In this document: in pieces, positions 16,483 to 25,548 of the stretch | Layout of the letters: each line of letters opens with the position of its first letter | Position numbering within the stretch: position 1 is the first letter of the stretch | Assembly (NCBI GenBank): GCA_002350765.1 | Contig: DEFK01000027.1 | Span: 59,975-123,974, forward strand | From: Ruminococcaceae bacterium UBA2854 | GTDB taxonomy: Bacteria; Bacillota; Clostridia; Oscillospirales; Acutalibacteraceae | Reading direction: 5' to 3' | DNA: 64,000 nt | Translations under genes and position numbers: made by a program | Notes under the pieces: generated by a model | What the model was told of the DNA's origin: nothing | Database searches by the model: none | What the model saw: the letters and a program-made list of their open reading frames with translations, nothing else

Positions 16483-17286
16483 ATGAGTGGATATAAATTA
16501 ATAGCTTTTGACGTTGACGATACTCTCTTAAACACGGAAAAAAGGATTACGCCGAAAACCAAAGAAGCGTTGCTTAACGCTCAGAAAAGCGGTATTAAGC
16601 TCGCCGTAGCTTCGGGGAGACTTCCTTTCGGGGTAAAGCCCTTTGCCGACGAGTTGAATATTCTTGAAAACGGCGGCTACTATATGGGCTTTAACGGCGG
16701 AGCAGTTTTAAACAGCGATAATGAGCTTATCGGGAAAACCTATCTCGACAGCAAATATATTAAGCCTGTTTACGAGGCTCTGCGTCCGACCAATATCACT
16801 ACTATGGTGCATAAGGGAGATATAATCTACGCCGATAAAAAGGTAAACGATTATACCCATATCGAGCCAGACGTAATCGGAATACCGCTGAACTTGGTTG
16901 ATGATATCGCGGATTTTGTCGATTGGCGGCTGCATAAATTTCTGCTTTGCGGAGAACCCGAAGAGCTTAAAGAAGTAGAAAAAGACCTTATAGAAAAATT
17001 CGGCGGGGAACTCGATATTTATCTTTCCGCGCCGTGGTTTCTGGAGGTTATGCCGAAGGGTATTAATAAGGGCAAGGGCGTTGAGATTATCTGCCGTGAT
17101 ATGGGAATAAGCGCCGCCGAGGTTATCGCGTTCGGCGATAACTATAATGACATCTCTATGCTTAAAACCGCGGGGCTCGGAATTGCTATGGGCAACGCCG
17201 ACGATGAGGTGAAAAACGCGGCGGATTATGTTACGGATACGTGCGATAGCGACGGAATTGCAAAGGCGCTTGTTAAATTTCTATAA
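16483..17286 (+). CDS. HAD-superfamily Cof-type phosphatase (class IIB)
   Basis: The protein has 267 residues. HAD motif I is FDVDDTLLNTEKRI (nucleophile Asp and acid/base Asp), motif II is AVASGR, and motif IV is FGDNYNDISMLKTAG. The C2-type cap lies between motifs II and III. This group (Cof/YidA-like) dephosphorylates sugar phosphates, FMN and similar small molecules; the substrate cannot be assigned. It is cotranscribed with the sirtuin gene. Confidence 0.92.
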   Translation: MSGYKLIAFDVDDTLLNTEKRITPKTKEALLNAQKSGIKLAVASGRLPFGVKPFADELNILENGGYYMGFNGGAVLNSDNELIGKTYLDSKYIKPVYEALRPTNITTMVHKGDIIYADKKVNDYTHIEPDVIGIPLNLVDDIADFVDWRLHKFLLCGEPEELKEVEKDLIEKFGGELDIYLSAPWFLEVMPKGINKGKGVEIICRDMGISAAEVIAFGDNYNDISMLKTAGLGIAMGNADDEVKNAADYVTDTCDSDGIAKALVKFL

Positions 17287-17322
17287 TAGTTGTACAATTT
17301 TATAGGTGTAATTTTTACATAC

Positions 17323-17368
17323 GGGTTAAGTTATTTTTCCTTTTCCGAAAATAAACTTAACCCTTTTA
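17323..17368 (+). terminator. Intrinsic terminator after sirtuin-HAD unit
   Basis: A long stem (GGGTTAAGTT... / ...AACTTAACCC) with a pyrimidine-rich loop is followed by TTTTA. A TATAAT lies directly downstream (17370) and could be the amylase -10, but no good -35 was seen. Confidence 0.8.
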
Positions 17369-17413
17369 TATTATAATTAAGGTGATTAGGTTTCTCTATT
17401 CAGGAGGTTTGAA

Positions 17414-19630
17414 ATGATTAACGTGAAAAAGATTTTGGCGGTGATACTCGCGTTAGCGATAATCGCGAGCATTACTGTAGTTTCCGCCTCAGCAGCTAAG
17501 GTCGATAAAAAACAGACCGCGGCGGGCGGGATTACGGTTCACTGCTACAGCGACAAGGGCACTCCCAATATTTACTATTGGAACAGCTTGCCCAACAACA
17601 TTTCCACTAATTACCCGGGCCCGACTATGACGAGCGAGGGAAGTGGTTGGTACAGATACAGCTTCTCTAATCTGACAAAGATCAATATGCTCTTTGTTAC
17701 GAACGGTGTTCAGTCCGACGAGCAGTCGAGAGAAACGGGTGAATGGTGGTTTAAAAATAACCGCTGGTACTCTAAAGACCCCGCGCAGTCAGGCGCTGTA
17801 GACCGTACCGATATGCGTGAGGACAGTATTTACTTCCTAATGACTACACGTTTCTACGACGGCGATAAGTCTAACAATATCCATTGCTGGGATGACGCTA
17901 AGGCGAACAACCCCGACACCGACCCCGCATGGCGCGGAGACTTTAAAGGACTTATCCAGAAGCTCGATTACATTAAGGCTATGGGCTTTACCGCAATCTG
18001 GATTACTCCTGTTGTTGACAACGCTTCGGGCTACGATTACCACGGCTACCACGCGTGTGACTTCGGTAAGGTTGACGAGCGTTACGAAAGCTCGGGCGCT
18101 ACTTACCAGGATTTAATCGACGCGGCTCACGCCAAGGGTATGAAGATTGTACAGGACGTTGTATGGAACCACTCGGGTAACTTCGGCGAGAATTACCTCG
18201 AGAAAATGTTTAACAAGAAAATTGTAAAGGGTTCGTCAAGCGTGCCGGGTACATACACTATGGACGTAATTAAGGGAAGCAACCTTGATAAGAACTATCC
18301 CAATTACGACAGTATGAAGCCCGACCCGCAGTTCCAGGCTCGTCTCGATACGATGAAGGCTCACCAGGGCGGAAAATACAGTAACTTAAAAGAACATTAC
18401 CACCGTGAAACAAGCATGGGTTACGAAACCGAAATTGAGCAGACAGGTTCAATGGCGGGCGACTGTGTTGATATCAACACGGAGAATCCCGAGGTTGCTA
18501 AATACATCACTAATACTTATAAGCAGTATGTTGATATGGGCGTTGACGCTTTCCGTCTTGATACCGAAAAGCATATCAACCGCTGGACTCTGAACAGCGC
18601 TTACTTCCCCGAGTTCTCAACATCCAAGTATAAGAACTTCTTCTTATTCGGCGAGGTTTGCGCGCGTGTAAGAGAGGTTTGGAACCACGGCTTACAGTCC
18701 GACGCTCCCGCTTTCTACGGTTGGAAAGAAACAGGAACATGGACTAATAACTGGTCGAATACCGACTGGAAAGCTAACCTTTCTAACAGCCTTAAGCACT
18801 TTAACGCTTACGCTAATTCGTCAGGCGCTCCGACATCCTCGAACGCTTTACTTAACGGTACAACCTACCATACTCCCGATTATTCCAAATCGAACGGCAC
18901 GGGCGTTATCGACTTCCTTATGCACTGGGCGTTCAAAAGCGCTCGAGAGGCTTACGGCTCGGCTTTAGGCGAGGATCAGTATTTCAACGATTCGACATGG
19001 AACGTTATGTATGTTGACTCCCACGACTACGGCCCCGACGGCCAGGAAAAGACACGTTTCCAGGGCGGTACCCAGGCATGGGCTGAGAATATGAACTTAA
19101 TATTCACCTTCCGCGGAATCCCGTGTATCTTCTACGGCTCCGAGGTTGAGTTCAAGAGCGATATGGAAATCGACGTAGGTCCTAATAAACCGCTTGAGAA
19201 TACAGGACGCGCTTATTACGGCGATTACCTCGAGGGTAACGTAACCGCTTCCGACTTTGGTAAATACACCGCTTCGGGTAACGTTCAGAGCACCCTTAAT
19301 AAACCGCTTGCCCAGCATTTAAGAAAGCTTAATATGATCAGAAGAGCGGTTCCCGCTTTACAGAAAGGCCAGTATAAGTCGGTAGGAGATATGTGCTTTA
19401 TCCGCCGTTATACTTCGGGCAATACCGATTCCGTTGCCTGCGTAGCGATTTCTGGCGGAGCTACCTTCTCGGGTATTCCGAACGGCCGTTATGTAGACGC
19501 TGTTACAGGCGATGTTAAACAGGTTTCGGGCGGTTCTCTCACCACTCCGTCTATTAGTCAGGGTAATATGAGAGTTTACGTCAAGGACCTTTACGGTAAA
19601 ATCGGCGATACTACGACTTACTTAAAATAA
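17414..19630 (+). CDS. Secreted alpha-amylase, GH13
   Basis: The protein has 738 residues. The signal peptide (1-~29) ends near SASAA. A beta-rich ~85-residue N-terminal module (about 40-115; ITVHCYSDKG, IYYWNSLP, WWFKNNRWY) resembles starch-binding modules. The GH13 barrel follows with all four regions: DVVWNH, AFRLDTEKH with nucleophile D383, FLFGEV with acid/base E414, and VDSHD with D538. The C-terminus carries a short beta domain. It hydrolyses alpha-1,4-glucan outside the cell. There is no dockerin or wall anchor, so it is probably released or binds starch through the N-terminal module. AGGAGG is placed 6 nt before the ATG. It is flanked by terminators, so it is monocistronic. Confidence 0.92.
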   Translation: MINVKKILAVILALAIIASITVVSASAAKVDKKQTAAGGITVHCYSDKGTPNIYYWNSLPNNISTNYPGPTMTSEGSGWYRYSFSNLTKINMLFVTNGVQSDEQSRETGEWWFKNNRWYSKDPAQSGAVDRTDMREDSIYFLMTTRFYDGDKSNNIHCWDDAKANNPDTDPAWRGDFKGLIQKLDYIKAMGFTAIWITPVVDNASGYDYHGYHACDFGKVDERYESSGATYQDLIDAAHAKGMKIVQDVVWNHSGNFGENYLEKMFNKKIVKGSSSVPGTYTMDVIKGSNLDKNYPNYDSMKPDPQFQARLDTMKAHQGGKYSNLKEHYHRETSMGYETEIEQTGSMAGDCVDINTENPEVAKYITNTYKQYVDMGVDAFRLDTEKHINRWTLNSAYFPEFSTSKYKNFFLFGEVCARVREVWNHGLQSDAPAFYGWKETGTWTNNWSNTDWKANLSNSLKHFNAYANSSGAPTSSNALLNGTTYHTPDYSKSNGTGVIDFLMHWAFKSAREAYGSALGEDQYFNDSTWNVMYVDSHDYGPDGQEKTRFQGGTQAWAENMNLIFTFRGIPCIFYGSEVEFKSDMEIDVGPNKPLENTGRAYYGDYLEGNVTASDFGKYTASGNVQSTLNKPLAQHLRKLNMIRRAVPALQKGQYKSVGDMCFIRRYTSGNTDSVACVAISGGATFSGIPNGRYVDAVTGDVKQVSGGSLTTPSISQGNMRVYVKDLYGKIGDTTTYLK

Positions 19631-19631
19631 G

Positions 19632-19660
19632 TTGCATTTTCTACAGATATATGTTATAAT
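19632..19660 (+). promoter_or_regulatory. Promoter upstream of citrate synthase
   Basis: TTGCAT, 17 bp, TATAAT begins one base after the amylase stop. The transcript would meet the hairpin at 19711 after only ~45 nt, before the citrate synthase gene. Confidence 0.6.
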
Positions 19661-19710
19661 ATATTTCTAAAGTAGAAGAATTGCACAAAATCCAATAACA
19701 TATAATAATA

Positions 19711-19743
19711 AAAGGAGATGGTGCGAATCCATCTCCTTTTTCT
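19711..19743 (+). terminator. Hairpin terminator between amylase and citrate synthase
   Basis: A perfect 11-bp stem (AAAGGAGATGG / CCATCTCCTTT) with a 7-nt loop and TTTTT. It can end the amylase transcript but also lies downstream of the promoter at 19632, so it may attenuate citrate synthase. The left arm contains AAAGGAGAT, a ribosome-binding-like sequence locked in the stem. Confidence 0.8.
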
Positions 19744-19771
19744 GTAATCCGACTATGAGGAAGTGATTTTA

Positions 19772-21139
19772 TTGCCTAAGGATTTAGCGTATTATGATAC
19801 TAATAGAAAGATAGCGTCTCTTACAGATAAATTGATGCGTAATACCATTATCGACAAAGACCTCTACGCCAAGTACGACGTAAAGAGAGGTCTGCGTGAT
19901 ATCGACGGTAAAGGTGTCCGTACGGGACTGACCGATATTTCCGAGATACTCCAGAATAAGGTTGTAGACGGAAAAACTGTACCCTGCGACGGCCAGCTGT
20001 ATTACAGGGGCTATAATATTCAGGATATCGTTAACGGCTTTGTTGACGATGGACGTTTCGGATTTGAGGAAGTAGTATACCTTCTTCTGTTCGGAGAGAT
20101 GCCTAAGAAAAAGCAGTTGGATGACTTTACCGCTATGCTCGGAGCTTATCGTACTCTGCCGACTAACTTTGTGCGTGATGTAATTATGAAAGCGCCGTCC
20201 GCGGATATGATGAACACGCTTGCCCGTTCGGTATTAACTCTTTATTGCTATGATTCCAACCCTAACGATACATCTATCGAAAATGTACTGCGCCAGAGTA
20301 TGCAGCTTATTTCGGTATTCCCGTTGCTTTCCGTATACGGTTATCAGGCCTTTAACCATTACCTAAGAAACCAGAGCTTATTTATACACGTTCCCGATCC
20401 GAAAAAGTCAACTGCCGAGGTTGTGCTTACTCTGCTTCGTCCCGACCAGCAGTATACCGACTTAGAGGCGAAGGTGCTTGATATGGCGCTGGTGCTCCAC
20501 GCTGAGCACGGCGGCGGTAACAACTCCTCGTTTACAACCCATGTTGTAACCTCCTCGGGTACTGATACTTATTCCTCCGTTTCAGCGGCGCTTTGCTCGC
20601 TGAAAGGCCCTAAGCACGGCGGAGCTAATGTAAGAGTATGTAAAATGTTCGAGGACCTTAAAATCAATGTTAAGGACTGGGCTGATGATGAACAGATAGA
20701 GAAGTACCTTTCGGAGATTCTCGATAAGAGAGCCTTTGACCGAAGCGGCTTAATCTATGGTATGGGTCACGCGGTTTACTCGATATCCGACCCGAGAGCG
20801 CGTATTCTTAAAGACTATACAGGAATCCTTGCCGACGCGAAAGGACTTAAAGACGAGTACGAGCTTTATAAGAGCGTTGAGCGCTTAGCTCCGAAGGTTA
20901 TAGCGGAGAAAAAGAAGATTTACAAAGGCGTTTCCGCGAATGTCGATTTCTACAGCGGCTTTATTTATAATATGCTCGGACTTCCGACCGAGCTCTATAC
21001 TCCGCTTTTCGCTATCGCGCGTATAGCGGGCTGGAGCGCCCATAGAATGGAAGAGCTTATAAACGGCAACAAGATTATCCGTCCCGCTTATATGAGCATT
21101 TCCAAGCGCAAGGACTATAAAAAATTAAACGAGAGATAA
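19772..21139 (+). CDS. gltA: Citrate synthase
   Basis: The enzyme condenses acetyl-CoA and oxaloacetate to citrate, feeding 2-oxoglutarate/glutamate synthesis in anaerobes. The protein has 455 residues. Family landmarks are GLRDIDGKGVRTGLTDIS, LYYRGYNIQDI, the catalytic His in LHAEHGGGNNSS, the GPKHGGAN loop, and GMGHAVYSISDPRA with the second catalytic His. It ends with the RIAGWSAHRMEE segment. I chose TTG 19772 as start because GAGGAAG lies 8 nt upstream; the GTG at 19763 would overlap that site. Neighbours are unrelated surface genes. Confidence 0.93.
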   Translation: MPKDLAYYDTNRKIASLTDKLMRNTIIDKDLYAKYDVKRGLRDIDGKGVRTGLTDISEILQNKVVDGKTVPCDGQLYYRGYNIQDIVNGFVDDGRFGFEEVVYLLLFGEMPKKKQLDDFTAMLGAYRTLPTNFVRDVIMKAPSADMMNTLARSVLTLYCYDSNPNDTSIENVLRQSMQLISVFPLLSVYGYQAFNHYLRNQSLFIHVPDPKKSTAEVVLTLLRPDQQYTDLEAKVLDMALVLHAEHGGGNNSSFTTHVVTSSGTDTYSSVSAALCSLKGPKHGGANVRVCKMFEDLKINVKDWADDEQIEKYLSEILDKRAFDRSGLIYGMGHAVYSISDPRARILKDYTGILADAKGLKDEYELYKSVERLAPKVIAEKKKIYKGVSANVDFYSGFIYNMLGLPTELYTPLFAIARIAGWSAHRMEELINGNKIIRPAYMSISKRKDYKKLNER

Positions 21140-21140
21140 T

Positions 21141-21164
21141 AAAAGGAGCATTACGCTCCTTTTG
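21141..21164 (+). terminator. Short terminator after citrate synthase
   Basis: A 9-bp stem (AAAAGGAGC / GCTCCTTTT) with a 5-nt loop directly follows the stop codon. Confidence 0.7.
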
Positions 21165-21179
21165 TTCTATGAGGTTGTT

Positions 21180-22979
21180 ATGAAGAAGATAATTTCTATT
21201 ATATTTTCAGCAATGCTTTTATTAAGCGTATTCGTTATCTCCGTGAGCGCCGACGACGCTGCGGTTATTACCGTCGCGGGCGAAAAATATAACGCTGGTA
21301 TCGGCGATACGCTTATTTATAACGTGGAGTTGCAGTCGGACGAGGGTATCCTCTGCGGCGAGGTTCAGGCGTTCTATCCCGAAAGCATAATGACCGCGGT
21401 CGGCGTAACGTCCTATACCGTTAAAAACTGCATTAAGAATTTAGAAGTCGCGGGAGAAGTTAACGCTAATTTCTCGAACACTAAGGCGGCTGATTTCAGC
21501 GAGAAAAAGGCTTTTCTACAGGTTAAATTCAACGTAATCGCGGCGGGTGAAGGCGCAATTTCTTTCGCGCCGATCGAGCTGTATAACTCATCCCAGAAGC
21601 CGATTACCGCTAATGTTAACTCTTACGAGAGCCTCACGGTGGAAAAAGCTCCGACTAATCCTACAACCGAGCCCGAAACTACCGTACCCGTGAGCGAGCC
21701 CGATACTACGTTACCCGTTGATGAAACCACCGTACCCGCGAGCGAGGACGATACCACCGCTCCCGTGGACGAAACCACAGTTCCTGTTGACGAAACTACT
21801 ATACCCGCAAGCGAGAGCGAAACTACCGCTCCCGTGGATGAAACCACAGTTCCTGTTGACGAAACTACCCTTCCCGAAACGACCGTTTATACGAGCGAAC
21901 CCGTAACGGATACCGAACAGCCGACAACCACAGCGGAGGTTACAACCGAAGCGACCGAGTCGATAGCCGAGAGAATTAAATCGCTTAAACAGTCGCTTAT
22001 GAACGAGGTTGCGGACGCAAGTATGGGGATTGTCGAGGGAGTAGAGTGCCGCGGCGATAATTATCTGAATTATGAAGCGTTTGACGCGGCTTACAAAACG
22101 GCAAATCAGCTTTTGGGAAATGAGAACGCGACTGTTTCCGAGCTTGAAGAAGCGCTTAAAAACTTAACAGAAGCGAGAAAGAATCTGGTGTGGGTTGAGT
22201 CGATAACCGCAGTCATTACTACCCAGCCAACAACAGACGCGGCAGAAACCACCAATCCCGCGGGTACAACGCAGAATGTGACAACCATACCTGTTACGAC
22301 ACCCGTTGAAACAACAGTGCCTGTTACAATTCCCGTCGTTACCGACCCGACGGAATCGACCGCTCCCAAAAAGGCCGACCCGAAAGAAGAACTTCAAAAG
22401 CTTATAAACTCCGCAAAGGGCAATAACGATTTAAAGAACAGCGTATTCGGCTCGCTAAAGGCTAAATGCGTGAAGGTCAAAAAAAACTCGGCGATGCTTT
22501 CTTGGAGCACTAAAAACGGCTTAAAATACTTTATCTACGGCGGTGAGCTTGCAAAAAAACCAACGCTTCTCCGCTCACCAACGAGTTCAGGACATGCCAT
22601 TAAAGGTCTGAAGAAAAATACGGCTTATAGATTCTTCATAGCCGCGTACAATCGGAGTGGTAAGATAACTTCAATATCCAAAAATATTTTCGTATTCAAT
22701 GGGGGTAAGAAGAGCAATTACGTAAAGAGCGTTAAGGTTAATACAAAGAGTAAAACGCTGAAGGTTAAAAAATCCTTTAAGCTTAAAGCGAAAGAAGTCC
22801 TGAAATATAAGGGCAAAAAGCTGAAACGCTATAGAAAGCTAAGGTATGAAAGCTCGAATAAAAAGGTAGCCGCAGTTACATCCAAGGGCAAGGTTAAGGC
22901 TAAGAAAAAGGGAAAAGCGTATATCTACGTATATTCGCAAAACGGAACCTTTGCCAAGGTTAAAATAAAGGTTAAATAA
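21180..22979 (+). CDS. Secreted surface protein: cohesin-like domain, helical module, FN3 and BIG2
   Basis: The protein has 599 residues with a signal peptide (1-~25). A single cohesin-like beta-sandwich (about 28-155; GDTLIYNVELQSDEG, FLQVKFNVIAAGEG) is followed by an acidic Thr-rich linker of TVPVDETT/ASESETT units (165-255), a ~75-residue helical FIVAR-like module (about 262-340), a second Thr/Pro linker, and an FN3-BIG2 tail (about 400-599). The tail matches in order and motif the tail of the 1008-residue surface protein (NSVFGSLKAK, KKNSAMLSW, KKGKAYIYVYSQNGTF). The common tail suggests shared attachment to the cell wall (inference). ATG 21180 has GAGG ~7 nt upstream. Confidence 0.8.
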   Translation: MKKIISIIFSAMLLLSVFVISVSADDAAVITVAGEKYNAGIGDTLIYNVELQSDEGILCGEVQAFYPESIMTAVGVTSYTVKNCIKNLEVAGEVNANFSNTKAADFSEKKAFLQVKFNVIAAGEGAISFAPIELYNSSQKPITANVNSYESLTVEKAPTNPTTEPETTVPVSEPDTTLPVDETTVPASEDDTTAPVDETTVPVDETTIPASESETTAPVDETTVPVDETTLPETTVYTSEPVTDTEQPTTTAEVTTEATESIAERIKSLKQSLMNEVADASMGIVEGVECRGDNYLNYEAFDAAYKTANQLLGNENATVSELEEALKNLTEARKNLVWVESITAVITTQPTTDAAETTNPAGTTQNVTTIPVTTPVETTVPVTIPVVTDPTESTAPKKADPKEELQKLINSAKGNNDLKNSVFGSLKAKCVKVKKNSAMLSWSTKNGLKYFIYGGELAKKPTLLRSPTSSGHAIKGLKKNTAYRFFIAAYNRSGKITSISKNIFVFNGGKKSNYVKSVKVNTKSKTLKVKKSFKLKAKEVLKYKGKKLKRYRKLRYESSNKKVAAVTSKGKVKAKKKGKAYIYVYSQNGTFAKVKIKVK

Positions 22980-23043
22980 TTAGGCTTCTAAAAATTAAAA
23001 TGAAACTTTGTTTAATTTGACAGTAAAAATAGCATAATGCACA

Positions 23044-23076
23044 AAACCCGCACATTTATTTTGTGCGGGTTTTATT
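23044..23076 (+). terminator. Intrinsic terminator after the second cohesin-like gene
   Basis: An 11-bp perfect stem (AAACCCGCACA / TGTGCGGGTTT) with a 7-nt loop and a T-run. Confidence 0.9.
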
Positions 23077-23190
23077 TTTTTATTTCCCTAAAGTCTATTG
23101 TGCAAGTTATACAAAAATGTTATAATTTTAGAGTGACACATTCGGTATAATCGAATAGGCTAAAAATCTATATGAAAGGGTTGTATTATT

Positions 23191-25254
23191 TTGAAACAAT
23201 ATGACGCTAAAAACATTCTAAATATCGCTCTCGCGGGTCACGCGGGCTGCGGAAAAACTTCACTCGCTGAGTCTATGCTCTTTCTTGCTAAGGCAAGCGA
23301 CCGTCTCGGAAGCGTAACCGACGGAAATACCGTACTTGATTACGACGCCGAGGAAATTAAACGCCACGTATCTTTAAATACGGCTGTAGCTCCCCTGGAG
23401 TGGAAAAACACAAAAATCAACATTATAGACACTCCCGGTCTTTTTGACTTTGAGGGCGGTGTTTCCGAGGGTATGCGCGCGGCTGACAGCGCACTTATCG
23501 TAGTATCGGGTAAGGACGGCGTAGGCGTAGGTACCGAAAAGGCTGTAAAAGCGGCTACTAAGCAGAATATCGCTAAGATTTTCTTCGTAAACGGTGTTTG
23601 CGACGAGAACGCTCGCTTCTATAGAGTATTCGAGGACTTAAAATCTACATTCGGAGCGGCGGTATGCCCCGTAGTAGTTCCCTATATTGAAAACGGAAAG
23701 GCAGAAATTTACGTAAACCTCTTTGAGTATCGCGCTTATAAGTACGATAAGGGCGTTGCTACTCCCTGCGATATGCCGAACTTAGGCGATCGTCTCGAAG
23801 GTTTAAGAGAGGCTATTAAGGAAGCCGTTGCCGAGACAAGCGAGGAAATGCTCGACAAGTTCTTAGAGGGCGAGGAGTTTACTCCCGAGGAAATCGCCGT
23901 AGGCGTATCCCAGGGCGTTAAGGACGGCTCGATCTGTCCCGTATTCTGCGGCGACGCTCATAATACATTCGCTATTGATATGTTCCTTAATTCGTTGATT
24001 TGGCTTGCTCCTAAGGCTGATTCTCACGACGAAGTAGGCGTTGATCCCAACGGCGAGCCCGTAGAGGTTGCCGTATCGGCTGACGGCGCGACAGCGGCTA
24101 TCGTATTTAAGACAGTATCCGACCCGTTCGTAGGTAAGCTCTCCTACGTAAAGGCTGTTTCGGGCAAGGTTTCTTCCGACGTTCCCGTTATCAATATGAG
24201 AACAGGCGAGCCCGTTCGTATTACTAAGGTTCTTACCGTTCGCGGTAAGAAGCAGGAGGACGCCAAGGCTATCGTCGCGGGCGATATCGGAGCGATTCCG
24301 AAGCTTAACGACGTTAAAACAGGCGATACACTCTGCTCACCTTTAAGAAAGGTTACTTTAGAGGGCGTTGCCTACAACGTAAGCTCCTACTCAAGAGCTA
24401 TTAAGCCTAAGACTAAGGGCGACGAGGATAAGGTAGCCCAGGCTGTTAAGAAGGTTATGGAAGAAGACCCGACGATTAAGTATTACCACGACCATGAAAC
24501 ACATCAGATGATTGTTTACGGTATGGGCGAACAACATCTCGATGTTCTTATCTCGAAGATTAAGAGTAAATATAATGTTGACGCTGTACTCGACGTTCCC
24601 AAGGTTGCGTACAGAGAAACTATCCGCAAGCCCGTTAAGGTTCAGGGACGTCATAAGAAGCAGTCAGGCGGACACGGCCAGTTCGGTGACGTTTGGATCG
24701 AGTTCTCTCCCTGCGACAGCGATTCTCTCGAGTTTACAGAGTCTATCGTCGGCGGCGCCGTACCTAAGGGATTCTTCCCCGCGGTAGAAAAAGGTCTCCG
24801 CGACGCTATCCAGAAAGGCCCTCTCGCGGGTTATCCCGTAGTTGGTCTTAAAGCTAACCTCTACGACGGTTCTTACCATCCCGTAGACAGCTCCGAGATG
24901 TCGTTCAAAATGGCGGCTATGATCGCTTATAAGAACGGACTTCCCCAGGCTAGCCCGACTCTCCTCGAGCCTATCGGCGCTTTAGCCGCTACAGTTCCCG
25001 ACGACCATATGGGTGACGTAATGGGCGAGGTAACAAAACGCCGCGGCAGAGTTACTGGCATGAATCCTGCCGAGGAAAAGGGAATGCAGATCGTTGAGGC
25101 TGAGGTTCCCGTAGCTGAGATGGACGATTTCGCTACATTTATCCGCCAGTGTACTCAGGGTAGAGGAAGCTATACTTTCGAGTTCGTACGTTACGAGGAC
25201 GCTCCCGCTAACGTAGCATCCAAGGTTATCGAAGAGTCTAAGGCAGACGAATAA
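23191..25254 (+). CDS. Elongation factor G-like translation factor GTPase
   Basis: The protein has 687 residues with the five-domain EF-G plan. The G domain has a P-loop (GHAGCGKT, 16-23) and DTPGLFDFEG. Domain II follows, then domain III (DHETHQMIVYGMGEQHLDVL), domain IV (HKKQSGGHGQFGDVWIEF, and VPKGFFPAVEKG) and domain V. It groups by eye with the EF-G-like paralogues (FusA2-type) and not the main fusA, which is normally in the str operon. The NKxD guanine-specificity motif is absent: at the expected site (134-140) the sequence is NGVCDEN. It starts at TTG with GAAAGGG 10 nt upstream. It may act in translation or ribosome rescue; the role is unknown. Confidence 0.85.
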   Translation: MKQYDAKNILNIALAGHAGCGKTSLAESMLFLAKASDRLGSVTDGNTVLDYDAEEIKRHVSLNTAVAPLEWKNTKINIIDTPGLFDFEGGVSEGMRAADSALIVVSGKDGVGVGTEKAVKAATKQNIAKIFFVNGVCDENARFYRVFEDLKSTFGAAVCPVVVPYIENGKAEIYVNLFEYRAYKYDKGVATPCDMPNLGDRLEGLREAIKEAVAETSEEMLDKFLEGEEFTPEEIAVGVSQGVKDGSICPVFCGDAHNTFAIDMFLNSLIWLAPKADSHDEVGVDPNGEPVEVAVSADGATAAIVFKTVSDPFVGKLSYVKAVSGKVSSDVPVINMRTGEPVRITKVLTVRGKKQEDAKAIVAGDIGAIPKLNDVKTGDTLCSPLRKVTLEGVAYNVSSYSRAIKPKTKGDEDKVAQAVKKVMEEDPTIKYYHDHETHQMIVYGMGEQHLDVLISKIKSKYNVDAVLDVPKVAYRETIRKPVKVQGRHKKQSGGHGQFGDVWIEFSPCDSDSLEFTESIVGGAVPKGFFPAVEKGLRDAIQKGPLAGYPVVGLKANLYDGSYHPVDSSEMSFKMAAMIAYKNGLPQASPTLLEPIGALAATVPDDHMGDVMGEVTKRRGRVTGMNPAEEKGMQIVEAEVPVAEMDDFATFIRQCTQGRGSYTFEFVRYEDAPANVASKVIEESKADE

Positions 25255-25294
25255 TTCAGGCTTTTAAGGTTTTATGAATTAATAGGTGACGAGT

Positions 25295-25324
25295 TAGGGC
25301 TGACCTTTGGTCAGCCCTATTTTA
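25295..25324 (+). terminator. Intrinsic terminator after the EF-G-like gene
   Basis: A 10-bp perfect stem (AGGGCTGACC / GGTCAGCCCT), a TTT loop and a T-rich tail. Confidence 0.9.
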
Positions 25325-25336
25325 GAAAATTAATCA

Positions 25337-25365
25337 TTGACGTTTGCGAACAAACGTGTTAAAAT
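25337..25365 (+). promoter_or_regulatory. Promoter of toxin-like mRNA, copy 1
   Basis: TTGACG, 17 bp, TAAAAT. The predicted start is near 25373. The promoter is conserved in position and sequence with copy 2 at 55061-55089. Confidence 0.75.
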
Positions 25366-25373
25366 GTATTTGT

Positions 25374-25402
25374 GAGCTATCCAAAAACGGAAGCGGTTAG
25401 CC
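25374..25402 (+). repeat. Left copy of the 5' tag shared by both RNAs, copy 1
   Basis: GAGCTATCC...ACGG...GGTTAGCC at the mRNA 5' end. The inverted partner is 25605-25628, so the antisense RNA carries almost the same sequence at its own 5' end. Confidence 0.75.
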
Positions 25403-25473
25403 TTCCCACAAGGTACTGTGAGCCTTGTTTACATAGAAACCCGTAAGGGAATATGTATTGGGAGGGGATTGCT

Positions 25474-25542
25474 ATGTACGAAATTATTCTGTACTTAACA
25501 ATTGTACTCTTGATAATAATATCATTTAAACATGATAAGTAA
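25474..25542 (+). CDS. 22-residue hydrophobic peptide, putative type I toxin, copy 1
   Basis: The ORF begins MYEIILYLTIVLLII and ends in a basic tail (FKHDK). It has one predicted membrane helix, like small membrane-damaging type I toxins. A very strong Shine-Dalgarno site GGGAGGGG sits 6 nt before the ATG. The ~100-nt leader contains two hairpins: CAAGG...CCTTG (25409-25427) and TACATA...CCC-GTAA-GGG...TATGTA just before the ribosome-binding site. The peptide of copy 2 (55197-55265) differs at only 3 residues. The MYE-start and hydrophobic helix are weakly reminiscent of TxpA/BsrG-type 'holin-like' toxins; homology is not claimed. Confidence 0.75.
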   Translation: MYEIILYLTIVLLIIISFKHDK

Positions 25543-25548
25543 AAAGAG

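Noticed and set aside
17414..19630. Dockerin on the amylase
   Set aside because: No duplicated Ca-binding D-x-N-x-D-G repeats were found anywhere in the protein.
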